Positions 11,230 to 23,987 of a DNA stretch of 64,000 nucleotides are shown one piece after another. Numbering within the stretch: the first letter of the stretch is position 1; each line of letters opens with the position of its first letter. The stretch lies in assembly GCA_010356995.1 (NCBI GenBank), contig ML996698.1:555923-619922 (forward strand), written 5' to 3'. The position numbers were made by a program, and so were the translations under genes. Source of the stretch: Trichodelitschia bisporula. Its lineage: Eukaryota > Ascomycota > Dothideomycetes > Phaeotrichales > Phaeotrichaceae. Below the pieces are notes generated by a model, which ran no database searches, was not told where the DNA came from, and saw only the letters and a list, made by a program, of their open reading frames with translations.

Positions 11230-13209
11230 ATGGCCCTTCCCATACAACCCACGTCGCGATGGCGATGGGGACTGGCGTGGATGGTGTTTGGCCTGATGGC
11301 CTCGCTGTCGCCGGTTATGGCGGATAAAACGTCAGCCGACTACTTTGTGAGCTCGTTACCTGGAGCGCCAGGTGGGCCTCTGCTGAAAATGCATGCTGGG
11401 TGAGTCTTACAAATGTTTTCTCGACGTTGGACTGAATGTGGTAGGCACATCGAGATTACGCCTGAGCACCACGGGAACCTGTTCTTCTGGCATTTTCAAA
11501 ACAGACATTTGGCAGACAGGCCGCGCACTGTAATATGGCTCAACGGTGGCCCTGGATGCAGCTCAGAGGACGGAGCTATGATGGAAATCGGCCCATACCG
11601 AGTGCGCAAGGGCGGAAAGTTGGAGTTGATAGACGGTTCATGGGACGAGTTTGCCAACCTCCTCTTCGTCGACAACCCCGTGGGTACCGGCTTCAGCTAT
11701 GTGGATACCGACAGCTACGTCAGCGAACTGGACGAGATGGCCTCGCAGTTCGTACAGTTCTTGGAGAAGTGGTTTTCGATCTTCCCGGAGTACAAGATGG
11801 ACGACGTAGGCTGCCGCTTCCCTTCCGCTAATTATACTGACTCTTGCTAGATCTACCTTGCCGGCGAGTCTTATGCTGGTCAACACATCCCGTACATCGC
11901 TCGCGCCATCCTTGACCGCAATAAGGGCCATCAAGCTGATTCGTGGAACCTTCAAGGTCTTATCATCGGTAACGGTTGGATCTCTGGTGTTCATCAGTAT
12001 CCGTCCTACCTCCAGTATGCCTACGAACATGGGCTCGTCAAGGCTGGGACGGAAGAAGCGACGCAGATCGAAAGGCAACAGTTGCTCTGCCAGGAAGAGC
12101 TCTCGAAGGGTGGCAAGGATCATGTCGATGTCTCGGCATGTGAGGATATCCTGCAAGAGATCTTGGTGGCGACTTCCACCAAGAAGGGAGATACCCAGAT
12201 GTGCCTGAACATGTATGACGTCCGCCTGCGGGACGAGTACCCCAGCTGTGGTATGAACTGGCCACCCGATCTGCCAGACGTCACGAGCTACCTCCGCCGC
12301 AGGGATGTCATCGACGCTCTACACGTTAACCCGGACAAGCGCACGGGGTGGATGGAATGCAACGGCGCTGTGGGCAGTGCATTCAACGCCCGCGACTCTA
12401 AGCCGTCCTACCAGCTCCTCTCGGGCCTGCTAGCCGAAGTGCCCATCATCCTCTTTTCCGGCGACCAGGACCTGATCTGCAACCACATCGGCACCGAAGA
12501 ACTCATCCACGACCTGGAATTCAACGGCGGCAAGGGCTTCGAAATCTCACCAGGCGTGTGGGCACCGCGGCGCGCATGGGAATTCGAAGGCGAACCCGCG
12601 GGCATCTACCAGGAGGCGCGCAACCTTACGTACATCAAGTTCTACAACTCCTCGCACATGGTGCCCTTCGACTACCCGCGCCGCTCGCGTGATATGCTCG
12701 ACCGCTTCATGGGCGTCGACATCGCCAGCATCGGCGGCATCCCGACGGACTCCCGCATCGACGGCGAGAAGGGCCCGCAGACATCCGTCGGCGGACACAC
12801 CAACAGCACCGCTGCGGAGAAGGAGCAGTCTACTAAGCTACAGGAGGCGACCTGGCGTGCGTACGCAAAGAGCGGCGAAATGGCCCTCGTCGTCGTCATC
12901 ATCGCTGTCTGCATTTGGGCTTACTTCGTCTGGCGCGCACGGCGGAAGCACGGCGGTTACACCGGGCTTCCCGGGTTGGTGCCCGATGGCCGGGAGGGCT
13001 TCAGGCATAAGCGTGTCACTGTGCCCGATAGGGATCTTGAGGCGGCGGACTTTGACGAGAATGAGCTGGATGATTTGGCGGAGGGCAGCGCAGCGAAGCG
13101 GGGAAGAAACGAGGATATGTACCGCGAGCGTTACAGCGTTGGCGAGGCTAGTGAGTCCGAGGAGGAAGAGGCGGAAGAGGAAGATGAAGGGAAACGACCG
13201 AGAAAATAG
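11230..13209 (+). CDS. KEX1: Carboxypeptidase KEX1 (Golgi serine carboxypeptidase)
   Basis: Exons 11230-11399, 11445-11805 and 11851-13209 (both introns 45 nt) encode 629 residues, the usual KEX1 length. An N-terminal signal peptide ([21 protein letters not shown]) precedes an S10 serine carboxypeptidase domain with [15 protein letters not shown] and NPVGTGFSY. The catalytic triad is S184 (GESYAG), D382 (FSGDQDL) and H446 (SSHMVPFD). A single membrane helix at about 521-540 ([17 protein letters not shown]) is followed by a cytosolic tail rich in Glu/Asp, as in KEX1 proteins. The enzyme trims C-terminal Lys/Arg from secreted peptides after Kex2 cleavage in the late Golgi. The start was chosen because it gives the signal peptide directly. 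Confidence 0.96.
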
Positions 13210-13536
13210 GCGCATGTGTGAAGACTTTCGGCGCTGATTGTTAGCGTATGGGGTTGGTTTTGGTGTAGACACTCTGCTAGTGCTCTGGTTTAGATGATGA
13301 GACGTGATTGCTGGGTTCTCGTTCTTGCATGCGCGAACAAGGCTAAAGCCTCGTGGGAATGGGCTTCGGTTTCGGGATGTGAGGACTGGCGTAACTTGAA
13401 ATTGATATCACGTGGCATCTGAGATTCGTCCCGAATTGACGACGGTGAACGCTACACATCCAAAAAGTTGTACCGCCAGCTTGCGCCTCTCCGGAGGTCA
13501 ACTATCAAGATATTGAGGTGAAAAACACCCAAGGGC

Positions 13537-13541
13537 AAAAA
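13537..13541 (-). terminator. RNA polymerase III terminator of tRNA-Asp
   Basis: A run of five T on the minus strand begins three bases past the tRNA 3' end, the standard Pol III stop. Confidence 0.75.
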
Positions 13542-13544
13542 GGA

Positions 13545-13616
13545 CTCTCCCGCCGGGAATCGAACCCGGGCCGTCCGCGTGACAAGCGGAAATCATGACC
13601 ACTAGACTACGGAAGA
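13545..13616 (-). tRNA. tRNA-Asp (anticodon GTC)
   Basis: The 72-nt minus-strand sequence folds as a cloverleaf. The seven-base acceptor stem (TCTTCCG with CGGGAGA, one G-T pair) leaves discriminator G. The D arm contains TAGTGGT, the anticodon stem-loop CCGCTTGTCACGCGG presents GTC, and the T arm is CCGGGTTCGAATCCCGG. There is no intron and CCA is not encoded, as normal for eukaryotes. Internal A and B boxes are both intact. Confidence 0.96.
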
Positions 13617-14171
13617 TGGGCGAGCTGTGCTCGTCGTAGTGTGGTGAAGGCTTTGAGCTCTGTCAGTATATATATATAACAAAATAATGTACTGGTCCCA
13701 AGGCTGCTCGGAGTCCCGCGATCTTATAGCAACGGTCACTTCAAAGACTGGGACGTCATAGTAAATCACCAAGCAGGACCCTGGTTCATAGCGGACATGG
13801 GATCGTAGCCGGCATCGGAACGCAGCTCCCAATCCACATACCATTCATCACACTATATCTGCAACCCACGAAAACCGTCCCCCTCGCCATCCCAGCCATC
13901 CCAGCCACCTTCTGGGACAGCAGATACAAAGAATTGCACCCCGCCCTACTCACGCGCCAGAAACGAACGAAAGAACCAGCCCCCGCCCAATCCCGTACTC
14001 CGTACGTCAGCGAGGGCCGCAGCGCCGCCGTGCCCCAGACCCAGCGAGCCCCAAGAAAAGAAAGGAATGTATAATTCCAGCAGTGCGATGCTCCATGCAA
14101 CGAGAAAGGAAATCTTGCCGCGGTGCGGAGCCCGGCTCTGCACCTTCCTCCACAAATCAGACCCTGGACTT
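13617..14171. other. Intergenic between tRNA-Asp and the secreted-protein gene
   Basis: Upstream flank of the tRNA and 3' region of the neighbouring gene. It has an AT-rich (TA)n-like patch at about 13668-13680 and one palindrome-like GTACTCCGTAC at 13995-14005. No gene seen. Confidence 0.5.
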
Positions 14172-14682
14172 TTAGACGCGGAACTTGGCCGAGCGCCGGT
14201 AGGTACCGTAGCCCTGCGTCGGCGCAGCCTCGACGGACTTGCTCGGTGCGACGGAATTAGCGCTGCTGAGTGGCAGCGCCACGCTGCCCTTCTCGCCCGC
14301 GGGCTTGGGGAAGAGCGGGCGCGTCGCGTTCACGGGGGAGACGTCGAAGCCGCTGCTCGGGCGGAGGAGGGCGGGGCGGGTGCCCGTCGGGAAGGGGCGG
14401 CGGGAGAGGGTGCGATCGGGCTTGAGGTTCTTGGTCTTGGTCTTTGTCTCGGTGACGGTCTGGGGATGTTAGCGGGTGTAATGTGAGGAAGGAGTGGGGG
14501 GAGGGGTGCGTACCGCGGTTGCCTTGACGGTTTCAGTCACGGTCACGATGGACATGGAGGGGCAGGCGCTACCCTGGGCGTTGACGGGCGCGACAGGCGC
14601 AGGGGCACCGCCGTAGTTCGAGCCCGAGTTGGTGTTGCCGGTGTTGGACCCTGAGCCGGATCCGGAGCCAGAGCCCGAACCA

Positions 14683-14719
<37 letters not shown>

Positions 14720-15608
14720 CGGAGGCGACCTGAGTCTGCGCAGGGGCTTCATTCGCACTCGAGGCGGGGCGGGGGATAACGACGGTATGGGTGCGGGTGA
14801 GCTGGATGGTCGTGGTGCTGTCATCCATAGTCTGCTGGCGGACGGCAGTGACGGTCTTGGTCAGGGTATTGGTGACGGTGACCTCGATGGTGGTAACCTC
14901 CTCAGTAGTCACGGTGCCATAGGTGCGCGTGATGGTCTTTGCCGTCTTGCTGATGCTGAGCTCTAGGTTCGAGTCCGCAGTGGTCTGCGGCGCGAGGCTC
15001 GTGCTGCAGGGCGTCATTTCAGCGCCCGAGATGCCCGTAAAGTAGACGACGAAGGTCTTGGTGATGGTGCTCGTGACCGTGGCGGGCACCGTCTTCGTGG
15101 ACGTACCGTTCACGACGAAGAGAGAAGTATAGACCGTGGTCAGAGCCGTGGTGACGCTCGTGCTCGTCGACGTCGCAACAAAGCGGGTCGAGATGTTGGC
15201 CGGGAGGATCGCGTCCGTCAAGTTCACGTTGGGCTTCGCGAATCCGCCAGTCGGGCGGGCGAACCCACCACTCGGGGGTGCGAACCCGGACGGCTTGGAA
15301 CCCTTGGGCGGTTGCACCCCCTTTGCGGCATCCACTTCGACGCCGCTGGAGCTCACCGGGGCGGAGCTCGACACCGAGCTGGCCGGGCCATAGCCGTACG
15401 CACTCGGTGAGACGGCCGCCGCATCGACGACGGCGCTGCTGGCCGGGGCCGAGCTGGCCGGGCCGTAGCCGTACTCGATGGCCGGGGCGGCTGATGGGGC
15501 AACCGGTGCTACCGGGGCAACGGGCCGACCTTCGGGTGATGTCGAGTTCAAGCTCTTCGCAGCAGAGATGGTCGCCAGAACGGCGAGGGAGAGAGACTTG
15601 AAGAGCAT
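14172..15608 (-). CDS. Secreted Ser/Thr-rich protein with Gly-Ser repeat, probable cell-wall protein
   Basis: Exon 1 is 15608-14514, a 54-nt intron spans 14513-14460, and exon 2 is 14459-14172; 460 residues. The start MLFKSLSLAVLATISAAKS is a signal peptide. The N-terminal region contains repeated YGYGPASS-type units near residues 45-80 and GFAxPxGGF-type units near 110-130. The middle has many TVTxTxTKT-type threonine-rich strings, like fungal wall glycoproteins. A run of about 11 Gly-Ser dipeptides lies near residue 300-320, encoded partly by GAGCCT repeats on the plus strand. The tail is basic and polar, with no GPI-type hydrophobic end. I recognise no enzyme domain. The likely place is the wall or extracellular matrix, heavily O-glycosylated (inference). 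Confidence 0.75.
14683..14718 (+). repeat. Six perfect GAGCCT hexanucleotide repeats inside a coding exon
   Basis: The six tandem copies encode Gly-Ser pairs on the minus strand in the secreted protein. Imperfect copies continue to about 14650. The unit is a multiple of three, so copy-number change keeps the frame. Confidence 0.9.
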
Positions 15609-18600
15609 TTTGCTGATATATCAAGTCGGATTCAAGTGTTCCTATTGGTCGAGACCTTCAGGGGAAGGGAGAGTATTGCGAAGTCCGGCCTGGGACGAGA
15701 TAGAGAGCAAACGGAAATCAATTCCGCGAGTTGAACCAGCCAAAAGGAGTGAGACTGATTGATGGAGTAAGGAGTGTAATTGCTCAAAGAGCAAAAAGGC
15801 AGGGAGTGAAGCAAAAAACCGTGGGTAGAGAAGAAGAGGGAGGGGGCGGGAACGGAGGTACACACGACCTTACATAGTCTTCCCATCGAGAGCAAGACGG
15901 CACTAAGACCTTGGACGATGAGGCGCTAGGAGTTCCAATGAAAAGACTGGCAGCATCTCTGCTTCCCACAAGCCCAACTGGCGGAGACCCCAGCAACGGT
16001 CTCTTACCGGCCGATGGGAGTGGAAATCAACCATGAAGCAGAGGCATATGGGAAATTACCCCCCCTGTATGGAGGGGCATCCATCGCCCACTCAGCGGCG
16101 CAGATGCGGCGGCGCCGCCGGTATGGCTAGGGCGTTCGGCCAGTCACATCGCGCAGAAGGTGTTTTAGCCACTTTGCTGTCCAACGTCACAGGATCGCGG
16201 CAGGTTGAAGCTGATTTCTTTGTGTTCGGCGGGTTTGCGGTGTGGGTTTGGACAGAGTGGTTAGTAGGTAGATGCGGGAAGCGGAGAATCTGCGAAGACA
16301 CGCTAGACGGAGCAGTTAGCCCTACTTGGAATATGCTGTGATATCCCGAGCGGGAAAGCCAACATCGGAAAAGAGAAAGAAATTTGTGCGGCCAGCAACC
16401 ACCTTCCGTTGCCAGAGCTTCTTGTTACCGTGGGGGGTGCAACCAGCCGATTGGGACTATCCTAGAAAACCAGCGGGATCCCCGGTTTCTTGGTGTTTGA
16501 ACTTGGTGCTTGGGAGTTTTGCTTCACGCCCCGCCCGTCGGCCTTGAATGCCGCGCCGTTTGCCAAATCTCTCCGGCTGGTGGCCTCCGTTTACGCCATT
16601 GCCGTAGCCCGACCGGGCCTGCGAGACATGCACTCCTGCCATGCGCCACGTTGTCACAGCGTGGACAGCGGCGGTGCATGCGACCGGACCTGCAGCATGC
16701 TGTGTTCCCTTCCACGGGTTGCATACGAAAAGGATCCAGGACGAAGGAGGATGGGATGCAGCGAATGTGTGTCACTTTCCCACTTTTGAACTCTAAGTAA
16801 AGGTGAGGCTCAAAGTCTGTCAGTCTAATGAGGGATGTAGGTAGTAGTGAGCATTCCGTCCTTCGGTAGCCGAAGGAAGCCACCGGGCCGGCAGGGCTCA
16901 CGACATCGGTACCCAGCTGTGGCGCAGTCAAACCGTTTCACCATCATCCCGTGTGCCTTGGTGGGCCTGTCTTCCCCCCTCATCTCACGGAAATCTCATC
17001 GCTATTGATACGAACCACACTATTTTTGCTGTTCTTGTGCTCTCATCCCGCATCTCATCTCGCTTTCTCCTGAAGCTAGCAAACGCCAGCCTGCCTCACC
17101 AGATCCGATTCTAACAAGGCTGTGCCTTCTGCGGAGAAAGCTCCGGGACCGAGATGATGAAGTCATCAAACGCCAGATCTGCGCCGATCACACTCTGGCT
17201 CGCTCCCCATTCTAATTGCTCACGCGGCGGCAGATCAACGCTTAAGATTGCGCGGATATCAAACTGCCCCCTTTCAGACTTTGACGTGCTTTGACAAGGG
17301 ACCACGTTCCATCCCTGCCAGGGCAACAACCTATCCTATCCCGCCATCCTCATAATTTCAACGGTCCCGTTCCAAGACATGCAAAGCTTCAAAGCGGTTC
17401 TCCCTTGCGTCTCCCAAGGAAGCTTCGGCTCCTGCCAAGCGGCCTTTGGTTTCTCAGTATAAACAGCGTACCTGGATGCTCAGTTGACAGGTAAACATCT
17501 GCTCCACTACCGGCCGGCGGCCCATCGCAGTCTAGCCCAGACCCGACACTGCACGTCGGAGGAGCCTCGATTGCCGCTTGAGCCTCCGGATGCTCCCTCA
17601 TCCAGCCCATGCGCATACTTAACCCTCCGACACCCCACCCCCGTGGCCAGGCCAGGTATCCCCGACCGATACTACATGTTGCTTACAGTCTATTCAAGGT
17701 CCAACTGAAACCATTTCACCTGTCCGGTTCCGCTTCCATGAGGAGAAGCTCAGTGGGTTGACAGCTTTTGCCATGCCATGTTTGGTCCAAGTCGCAGCTG
17801 CCAATCCGGATCCCCTTTTTTGGCAACGATATCGGTGGTGACACTTGTCATTGGCGGTTTATCGCAGAAGCGCCGTTTAGAGCTGTAGGAACACGGATGT
17901 CCAAGTTGCCGGCGCAATGAATGGCACTGTGGCCGTGGAAGGCGGCTTCAGCATCGGCTCATTTACGCTCATGGCGACAACAGCGGAATCAGCGTAATGT
18001 TATGATGCGATGCAACCCGTAGGACCTGACAACCAGATGAATTTTTGCACTCTTCAACTTCTGAATTGAGATCTCAGATCCGCAATTTGGACGACAGTCA
18101 AAGGCCTGTCACATTGGTGCAAGGCCTGTTAATTCCGGCTGGCATGGCTTTGACAGACCGCTGGCGTTCTTGCTAAGGTCTTCCCAGGAGCTGAGCAATG
18201 TCAATTTGAATCAGAGAAACTGGACAGAAACAATATTACATATACTGACCTTGGTCAGACGATGCGCTTTTCGTCTTGTTCTTCTTGGAAAACAGATGAC
18301 CGCAAACTCGCAAACTCCAGCATTCAAGCACTGTTTAGAGTCGATGCTTGTTTCGTACATGTGTACTGGTGGAAACCGATGATTGTAAACCAACCCGCAC
18401 AGGCAGCATACGGTTCAACTTCCAAATGTCTATCAGGGTCCAAAGTTATAATCACCTTTCCCTGGTAACAGCTGAGGGCAGCTTTCCAAGCCGGACACTT
18501 GAAGTGGGCGGAACAACTCTGGAATCACGGCAGTGTCTCGATCTGTTACAGACCCAGTTGAGCCCTTCATGGGGAGATCCCCGCATCTGGCCCATAAAAT

Positions 18601-18834
18601 TACAGAACAAGACCAGCAAGCCGTCCAGGTATCATCAGCATCACCCAAAATCGTTGTTCATGTTCCACTCCCAGGAACCGAGCACCACACTTCGGCACCA
18701 AAAAGGTATCACAAAGACAATGATCTCACACCCTAAAAGTTCAGCGCCATTCCCCATAAAGACCGTTCACAGCGCAGTTTTTGAATCAACATTATTACAG
18801 AGCCGATAAGCAGGAGTGTCGACTTCTTTCTCTC
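15609..18834. other. 3.2-kb gene-poor stretch
   Basis: It starts with the promoter of the secreted-protein gene, whose leader is purine-rich on the plus strand (15640-15850). The rest shows only short overlapping frames on both strands, with no recognised domain, tRNA or long repeat. I saw no terminal repeats or transposase-like peptides. Confidence 0.5.
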
Positions 18835-20213
18835 CTAAAAAGCATTATAATTAGTTTTGTGAACAGGCTGCAGATCATTCGGTCCCTTATATTCGGACTC
18901 ATGCATATCGAACGACGTCCGCTGCTGAATGACAAGCTTCGTGCCAGAGCTTGACTTGAGTGTATCGAGACCGACGGTGTCGTGCTCCACATCGCCAGCG
19001 TTGCTTGTCGTACGGTTGTAGCCACTGCTCGCAGGGAAGCTGCTTCCTTTCGACGCCGTGGTCTTGGAAAGAGTCTTGACTTTGGTGAAAAGGGAACCAA
19101 ACCGGCCCTTAAAGATCGGAGCCAGGAGAGGCCGAAGGGCTGGAACGCATGCACAAATCTGATTGATTGTCAGTAACGTAATTCCCAAAGAAGAATATCA
19201 TGGTCGGAGAGGGAAAATCGTACGATTGCAACGTCATTCTCAATGGTGCAAGCTAGGAAAGCTGGAGTCTGCCACCAAGTGGCGTCGTATGTCGAGTAAA
19301 ACACCTTCCAGGCATAATAGGTCCTGATAGCACCTGCCGCCGTAACCGCGTACCCAAGAGCCAATAGGCCCGCCACGGCGTACCGCTGGCTCGGGGCCAT
19401 CTTCATGCGCAGAACCAGCGGGATTGGGAGCGTCGTCACCATGAAGTCAACCGTTGTCTTGACCGCACCACCTGCCATAGTGACAGGGCCTTCATTCATG
19501 CATTTCGCATCCGCGGGCGGAGGGAAAGTCCAGGCGGCGTGAACAGGTCTGGAAGATGGGTCAGCACAACTCGACCGACCTAAGGACAGAAATCTAGCGA
19601 CTTACATGCAGATGAATATTTGGAGGAAAAGGAAGACAAAAAATGTGGTTATATTAAAGGCGAGAGCGAGATGGAGCACCCAGCGGAACCATTTCATGGA
19701 GCTCTCGCCGATGAGGCGGTAATAGAAAGTAAATAGCGACAGAACGGTGCAGTTACCTGCGAGCATGAAAAGGATTTTGGAGACATATGCCAGCTTCAAG
19801 GAGCCTATGCGTCCGGGATTAGCCAGCTACCAGACTGCAACCGCAAGCATAAACGTACCTTCCGTCCAAGCGATGGGGATATCCCATATGTGCCTATTCC
19901 ATCCCCAGTGGAGCGCGCCTATGTTGACAACCACAACCATGGCAAACGTGAAGACCTAGACACCGTGCGGTTAGTGACAGCCTGGCGGGAAGATGGGATC
20001 ACACACGAAGGCGGCGAGAATCAAGATGTCATCGAGGCCAAACCATTTTGTGATGGTCAATCTTGTGTAGATCCTCAAAAACACAAACAGGCATGCAATT
20101 GCGAGAAAGACCGCATTGAGAATGACCAAGGTGGGTCCTTGGGTCTGCGGATTCGTGTAGTTTGGTGTCGGCCAGGCCAATATCACTTCCAACGGAGGAA
20201 CCCTCATGGCCAC
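18835..20213 (-). CDS. Fungal rhodopsin-domain (SAT4-like) integral membrane protein
   Basis: Five exons: 20213-20007, 19955-19859, 19804-19606, 19548-19224 and 19158-18835 (introns 51, 54, 57 and 65 nt), 383 residues. The protein has about seven hydrophobic helices and family marks: LRIYTRLTITKWFGLDDILI after helix 2, LAYVSKILFMLAGNCTVLS, and the late ACVPALRPLLAPIFKGRF segment. A polar 110-residue cytosolic tail follows. The family is large in filamentous fungi and of unknown biochemical role; it is named after a rhodopsin-like arrangement, but I see no evidence for retinal binding. It is related to the N-terminal half of the fusion gene at the left end, yet here the gene ends with a normal stop after the tail. 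Confidence 0.88.
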
Positions 20214-23200
20214 GAAGGGACCTGATACCGAGTACTATCTTGGCCGAAGTGTTCCAAGTGAAGGCGGGCGGATAGGCTAGTAAGTGACGTCGAGCATCAA
20301 GGAGTCCGTGAGTAAGGAAGCCGAGAGATGGGACCGGGAGATCTAATAAGTCAGGGATGGGGTCAGTTGGATTTAAGAAATATCCCCAGTGGTGCAGGAT
20401 GCTAGTTCTAGGGTTGGACAATGTTGGGCAAATAAAGTTTAACTGCATGGTGGAATGGTTCTGTGGGTCTACTGTAACAGTGCGTAGGCATGAGGGGTGT
20501 GCCTCTGCTGTGAGGCGACATGCTTAAGGCTGCAGGTGATATGCGCTAGCGACTCGCACGCCAGCCAGACAAACCTGCAAGCGAACAGGGCCGATGGCTA
20601 CCGGTAGAAGTGCGGCCGGCTTAATGGAAGGCGGGGCGAAATGGCGACGTTTGGTGAAGTGGGGAAGGGATTATTTCTGCAGGAACGGATAAGGCGCCAT
20701 CACCGCGATGCCAGCCTCGACAAGTAGAACTAGCAAGACCAAATTGTGGCGTTAATGGACGCCGGCCTTGCGCTCCTGTGCCGTACCCTGCCGAAAGATT
20801 GACGCGGGGGAGGATGCAGGGGCCCAGCTTCGGTGAAACGCCCACTGACTTTTCAGATGCGGGAGAGTTGGCAAGATACTTGCTGACTGAAAAACTGAAA
20901 CTATCGCAACAGCTTCAACGTTGATTCCTCGATGTCTGTTGATCGTTCTCTGTTGCCCGTTGAAAGGGACTACTGGGGTGCACGGTACCTGCACGCTTGC
21001 CTAGCGCGGCTCCCTAACGAGAGGTGGGGCAAATGCCGTGAAGCTAGGAAACGCCGAAATTCGTCACGGTTTTTGATAGTGAGTTTATCGTACGGCGTGG
21101 TGTCCGCCATGAAGGCGGGGGGCGGAGGTGCAGATCCGGAGAAGTCCATGGTGAGATCAAAGGGCCTGTGCCACTCGCGTGTATCTCTGGCCCGAGCCAA
21201 CTGTACATCCGTAGAGTAATCCACCAAAACGACATGCTTGTTGTTTTCCTGTTCTAGACTTCAGCCCTCTGGACCCGATAATCAGGATACCGTAGGACAG
21301 GAGGATTATGAAGCTTCCTTGAACCCTGAGGGTTGCCAAGTTCTTAACTAACCACATTTTTCAATGGAATGCAGGACTCCGTTCTCGAATGATAAGCTTG
21401 GCATCTCAGCAGTTCTAGTGCTGGCGGGGCTGCGCGTAATTTTCCGTCAGGTACCGGTACCGTACGTGGTTCAATGCGCAAGCGCCGCGCTTCTCGCCGA
21501 CCAGCTTGCCTAAGCAAAGCGAATTTCGGATCGCATCATAGCGCATAAAGCCGCGAAGCACGACTCAACGCGTCAAAGTTAAACTTCGAGACCATCGGCT
21601 ATTGCCCATCGTCCCATGAAGTTAGCTAGTCGTTGTCGTGCCGAGCGCATTTAGTGCCACGCTTCGTGTGCGGTGTGAGGAGCTGGTTATCACCCGAGTC
21701 AGATCCCCTGTCATCCAAAACCTAGATTCGTGCATTACATTAGATTGGACGCCTCGGGTTTCGAGTCTCAGGCTGTCGACTGAGATGAAAGCCGGCAATT
21801 CAGTGTTGGTTTGGGTCAACGTTGCGCCATTGCAAACCTTCTCCAACGTCAGGCAACTGCCATTGGCTCTGTGCGCAATATTGTTGACCGAAGTCCGTCT
21901 GGTCTGCAGCAAGATGGGGAAGAGATGATGCAAGCCTTGCAGAAAAGCACATTGCCATGCGGGGAAGCCGCCCACCATTCAGAGCTTTGACTCTCCGGTA
22001 GCTCGTCAATAGACTTTTGTCCTGCCTCTGGATGTCATGCCTTGGGGACGACGGCAGATGCTTCGTGGACTCCAGTTGGTTGACGTACGGAGTACTGTAT
22101 GCCGTTCTATTCGCACCCAAACGCTTGCCTGAGCTTGGTATGCAGTTTACTGTTGTATGAGTGAGGTGGAGCCAACAATGGGGTTGTGGTGGCACTGCCG
22201 GAGTACCTCAAGCTTCCTGGGGCGACCCCATATCCGCACCAGGGTTCCCTGCAAGCGCATCATACCCTGTCCACACCTTTGCCACATGGTGGCATTGTTC
22301 GCATCCTGAACCCAAAGCAATCATCGGACGTTGAAACATCGTATCAAACAGGACCTAGAGCCTAGGTGTCTGCTTCGTCGTCAATGCATCCAAGTACAGG
22401 CCCGTCAAAAGAGGAAACCAGCACTCTGTATCACTACCTCATCTCGATGTTGGGTCGGAGAACACATCCTTTAGCGTCCGATGCTGTGCCGTAATTTCGC
22501 GTGGCTCAGAGGAGGGAAAAGCCCCTCCACTTGCCAAGAAAAGAATGCCACTCCTTGAATGGGAAGAAGAAGAGAAGGATCAGAGAGAAAATTTGAAGAA
22601 GGCAGGGCTGCAAACTTGGTTGGCTGAAGGCTTTTCCGTCAATTTTTGATTCGCCTGTGGTACATATCAAAAGCGAGGGAAACTTCCGACAGCCGGCTGC
22701 GCTGCCCGTGGATGCCGTGCCATGCACCCCGCGCTTTGCATGAGAACGCGTCCAGAGGGTGGCGTAGATGGATAAGCGACAGGCGCTACTTCGTATATTT
22801 TGGTTGTTGTCTTTTCCTGCCCCCCTGGATACGGGCCAGAGGTTAGGTCCGGAATAATGGGTACCGCTCTTTTGGCGTTGGGTGCTTAATTCAGCCAGGA
22901 GCCACCACCGTCAGGCAGCCAGTGCATTCTTCTCGGGCTGGCAGAAGAATCATTCGAGTTGTCATACCGGGCGAGACGAATTGAGAACTCAGTCGGTAAT
23001 GCTTGTCACTTCATTCTTGGGATGTGTCCTTTGAATTTTCGGATCCAGCAGGCCTGCTTTCCGCAAGCTCAAGCATATGCGTCCATGGCGTCTTCGGAAG
23101 GGTAGCCGTTCTCCCGATACACCTGTCGAGTGACGTTGGTTCTAAACGGCTACGATAGCCCTTTGAGGATTCTCCGCAAGCTCACGGAGCATCAAGCGAC

Positions 23201-23987
23201 CAACCCTAATACCTTTTGACGGCGGGAGGTTTGCACCGGGGAGCGCATCGCGGGACATGGCTGCGCTTAGCCCTGTGAAAAGATCGGCGATTGCGATTTT
23301 TGTGGAGTAAGGGGGTCGGACCGGTGTGCGGGGAAAGGGGAAGATTCCCATCAGTAACGACGGTATTGACGGGACTAATTCCGTGCCGTAGAGACGGAAC
23401 TGCGGTCCGGTGGAATGGTCCGGATCTGCTGTGCAAGGCTTGAGGTTTGACAGGTGACATTTGAATGGAAGGAGGTTAACTTCGCTCTACCTCCGTACTG
23501 AAGACGTGAAGGAGATCGCAAAGGGACAGCCTCTATTGCCTCTGACTCTCTGAGTTCCAAGACCCAAGTCCTGGAACATTGAGCTGCAAAAGATTGCGAC
23601 ACATACGTATCGTGAAGCAGCACTTCAGCATATGCGGAAGTGCCTGGTTGATGGAAACCGGAGCTTGAGCAAGACAGAAGTGTTGATATAACAGTGCGGT
23701 ATGTGCAGCGGGGAATGAGTCTCTAGTCGATGTGATGGTCAATGATGCTAATTTTATAGGCTGTCAGTCTGCGAAGTATCTCACGATCGACCTACGGTAA
23801 ACGTTGAAGAGAACTGGTCGAACCCATGCAGCGATAAGTGATGTCAGGCCAAATTTTGCCAAGGCTGGAGCTTCCCGCAACCCGCAACTGTGAACCTGGG
23901 ACGACAGCTGGCGAAGTTCACCACCAACAGCAAAGACCCACCACCACCACAAATAGAGCAGGTTGACCTGCTAAGCACCCCGTCAAA
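20214..23987. other. 3.8-kb gene-poor stretch
   Basis: Divergent upstream region of the SAT4-like gene and GET1. Open frames are short and unrecognised. It contains GTACGGAGTAC at 22085-22095. No RNA gene or mobile element could be supported. Confidence 0.5.

Noticed and set aside
14543-15624. Alternative frames of up to 201 codons over the secreted-protein gene
   Set aside because: They are overlapping shadows of its repetitive GC-rich exon; only the chosen frame has a signal peptide and closes with the intron.
15609-23987. Decayed transposon or LTR element in the gene-poor interval
   Set aside because: I saw no reverse transcriptase, integrase or transposase peptides, no terminal repeats and no duplicated target sites.
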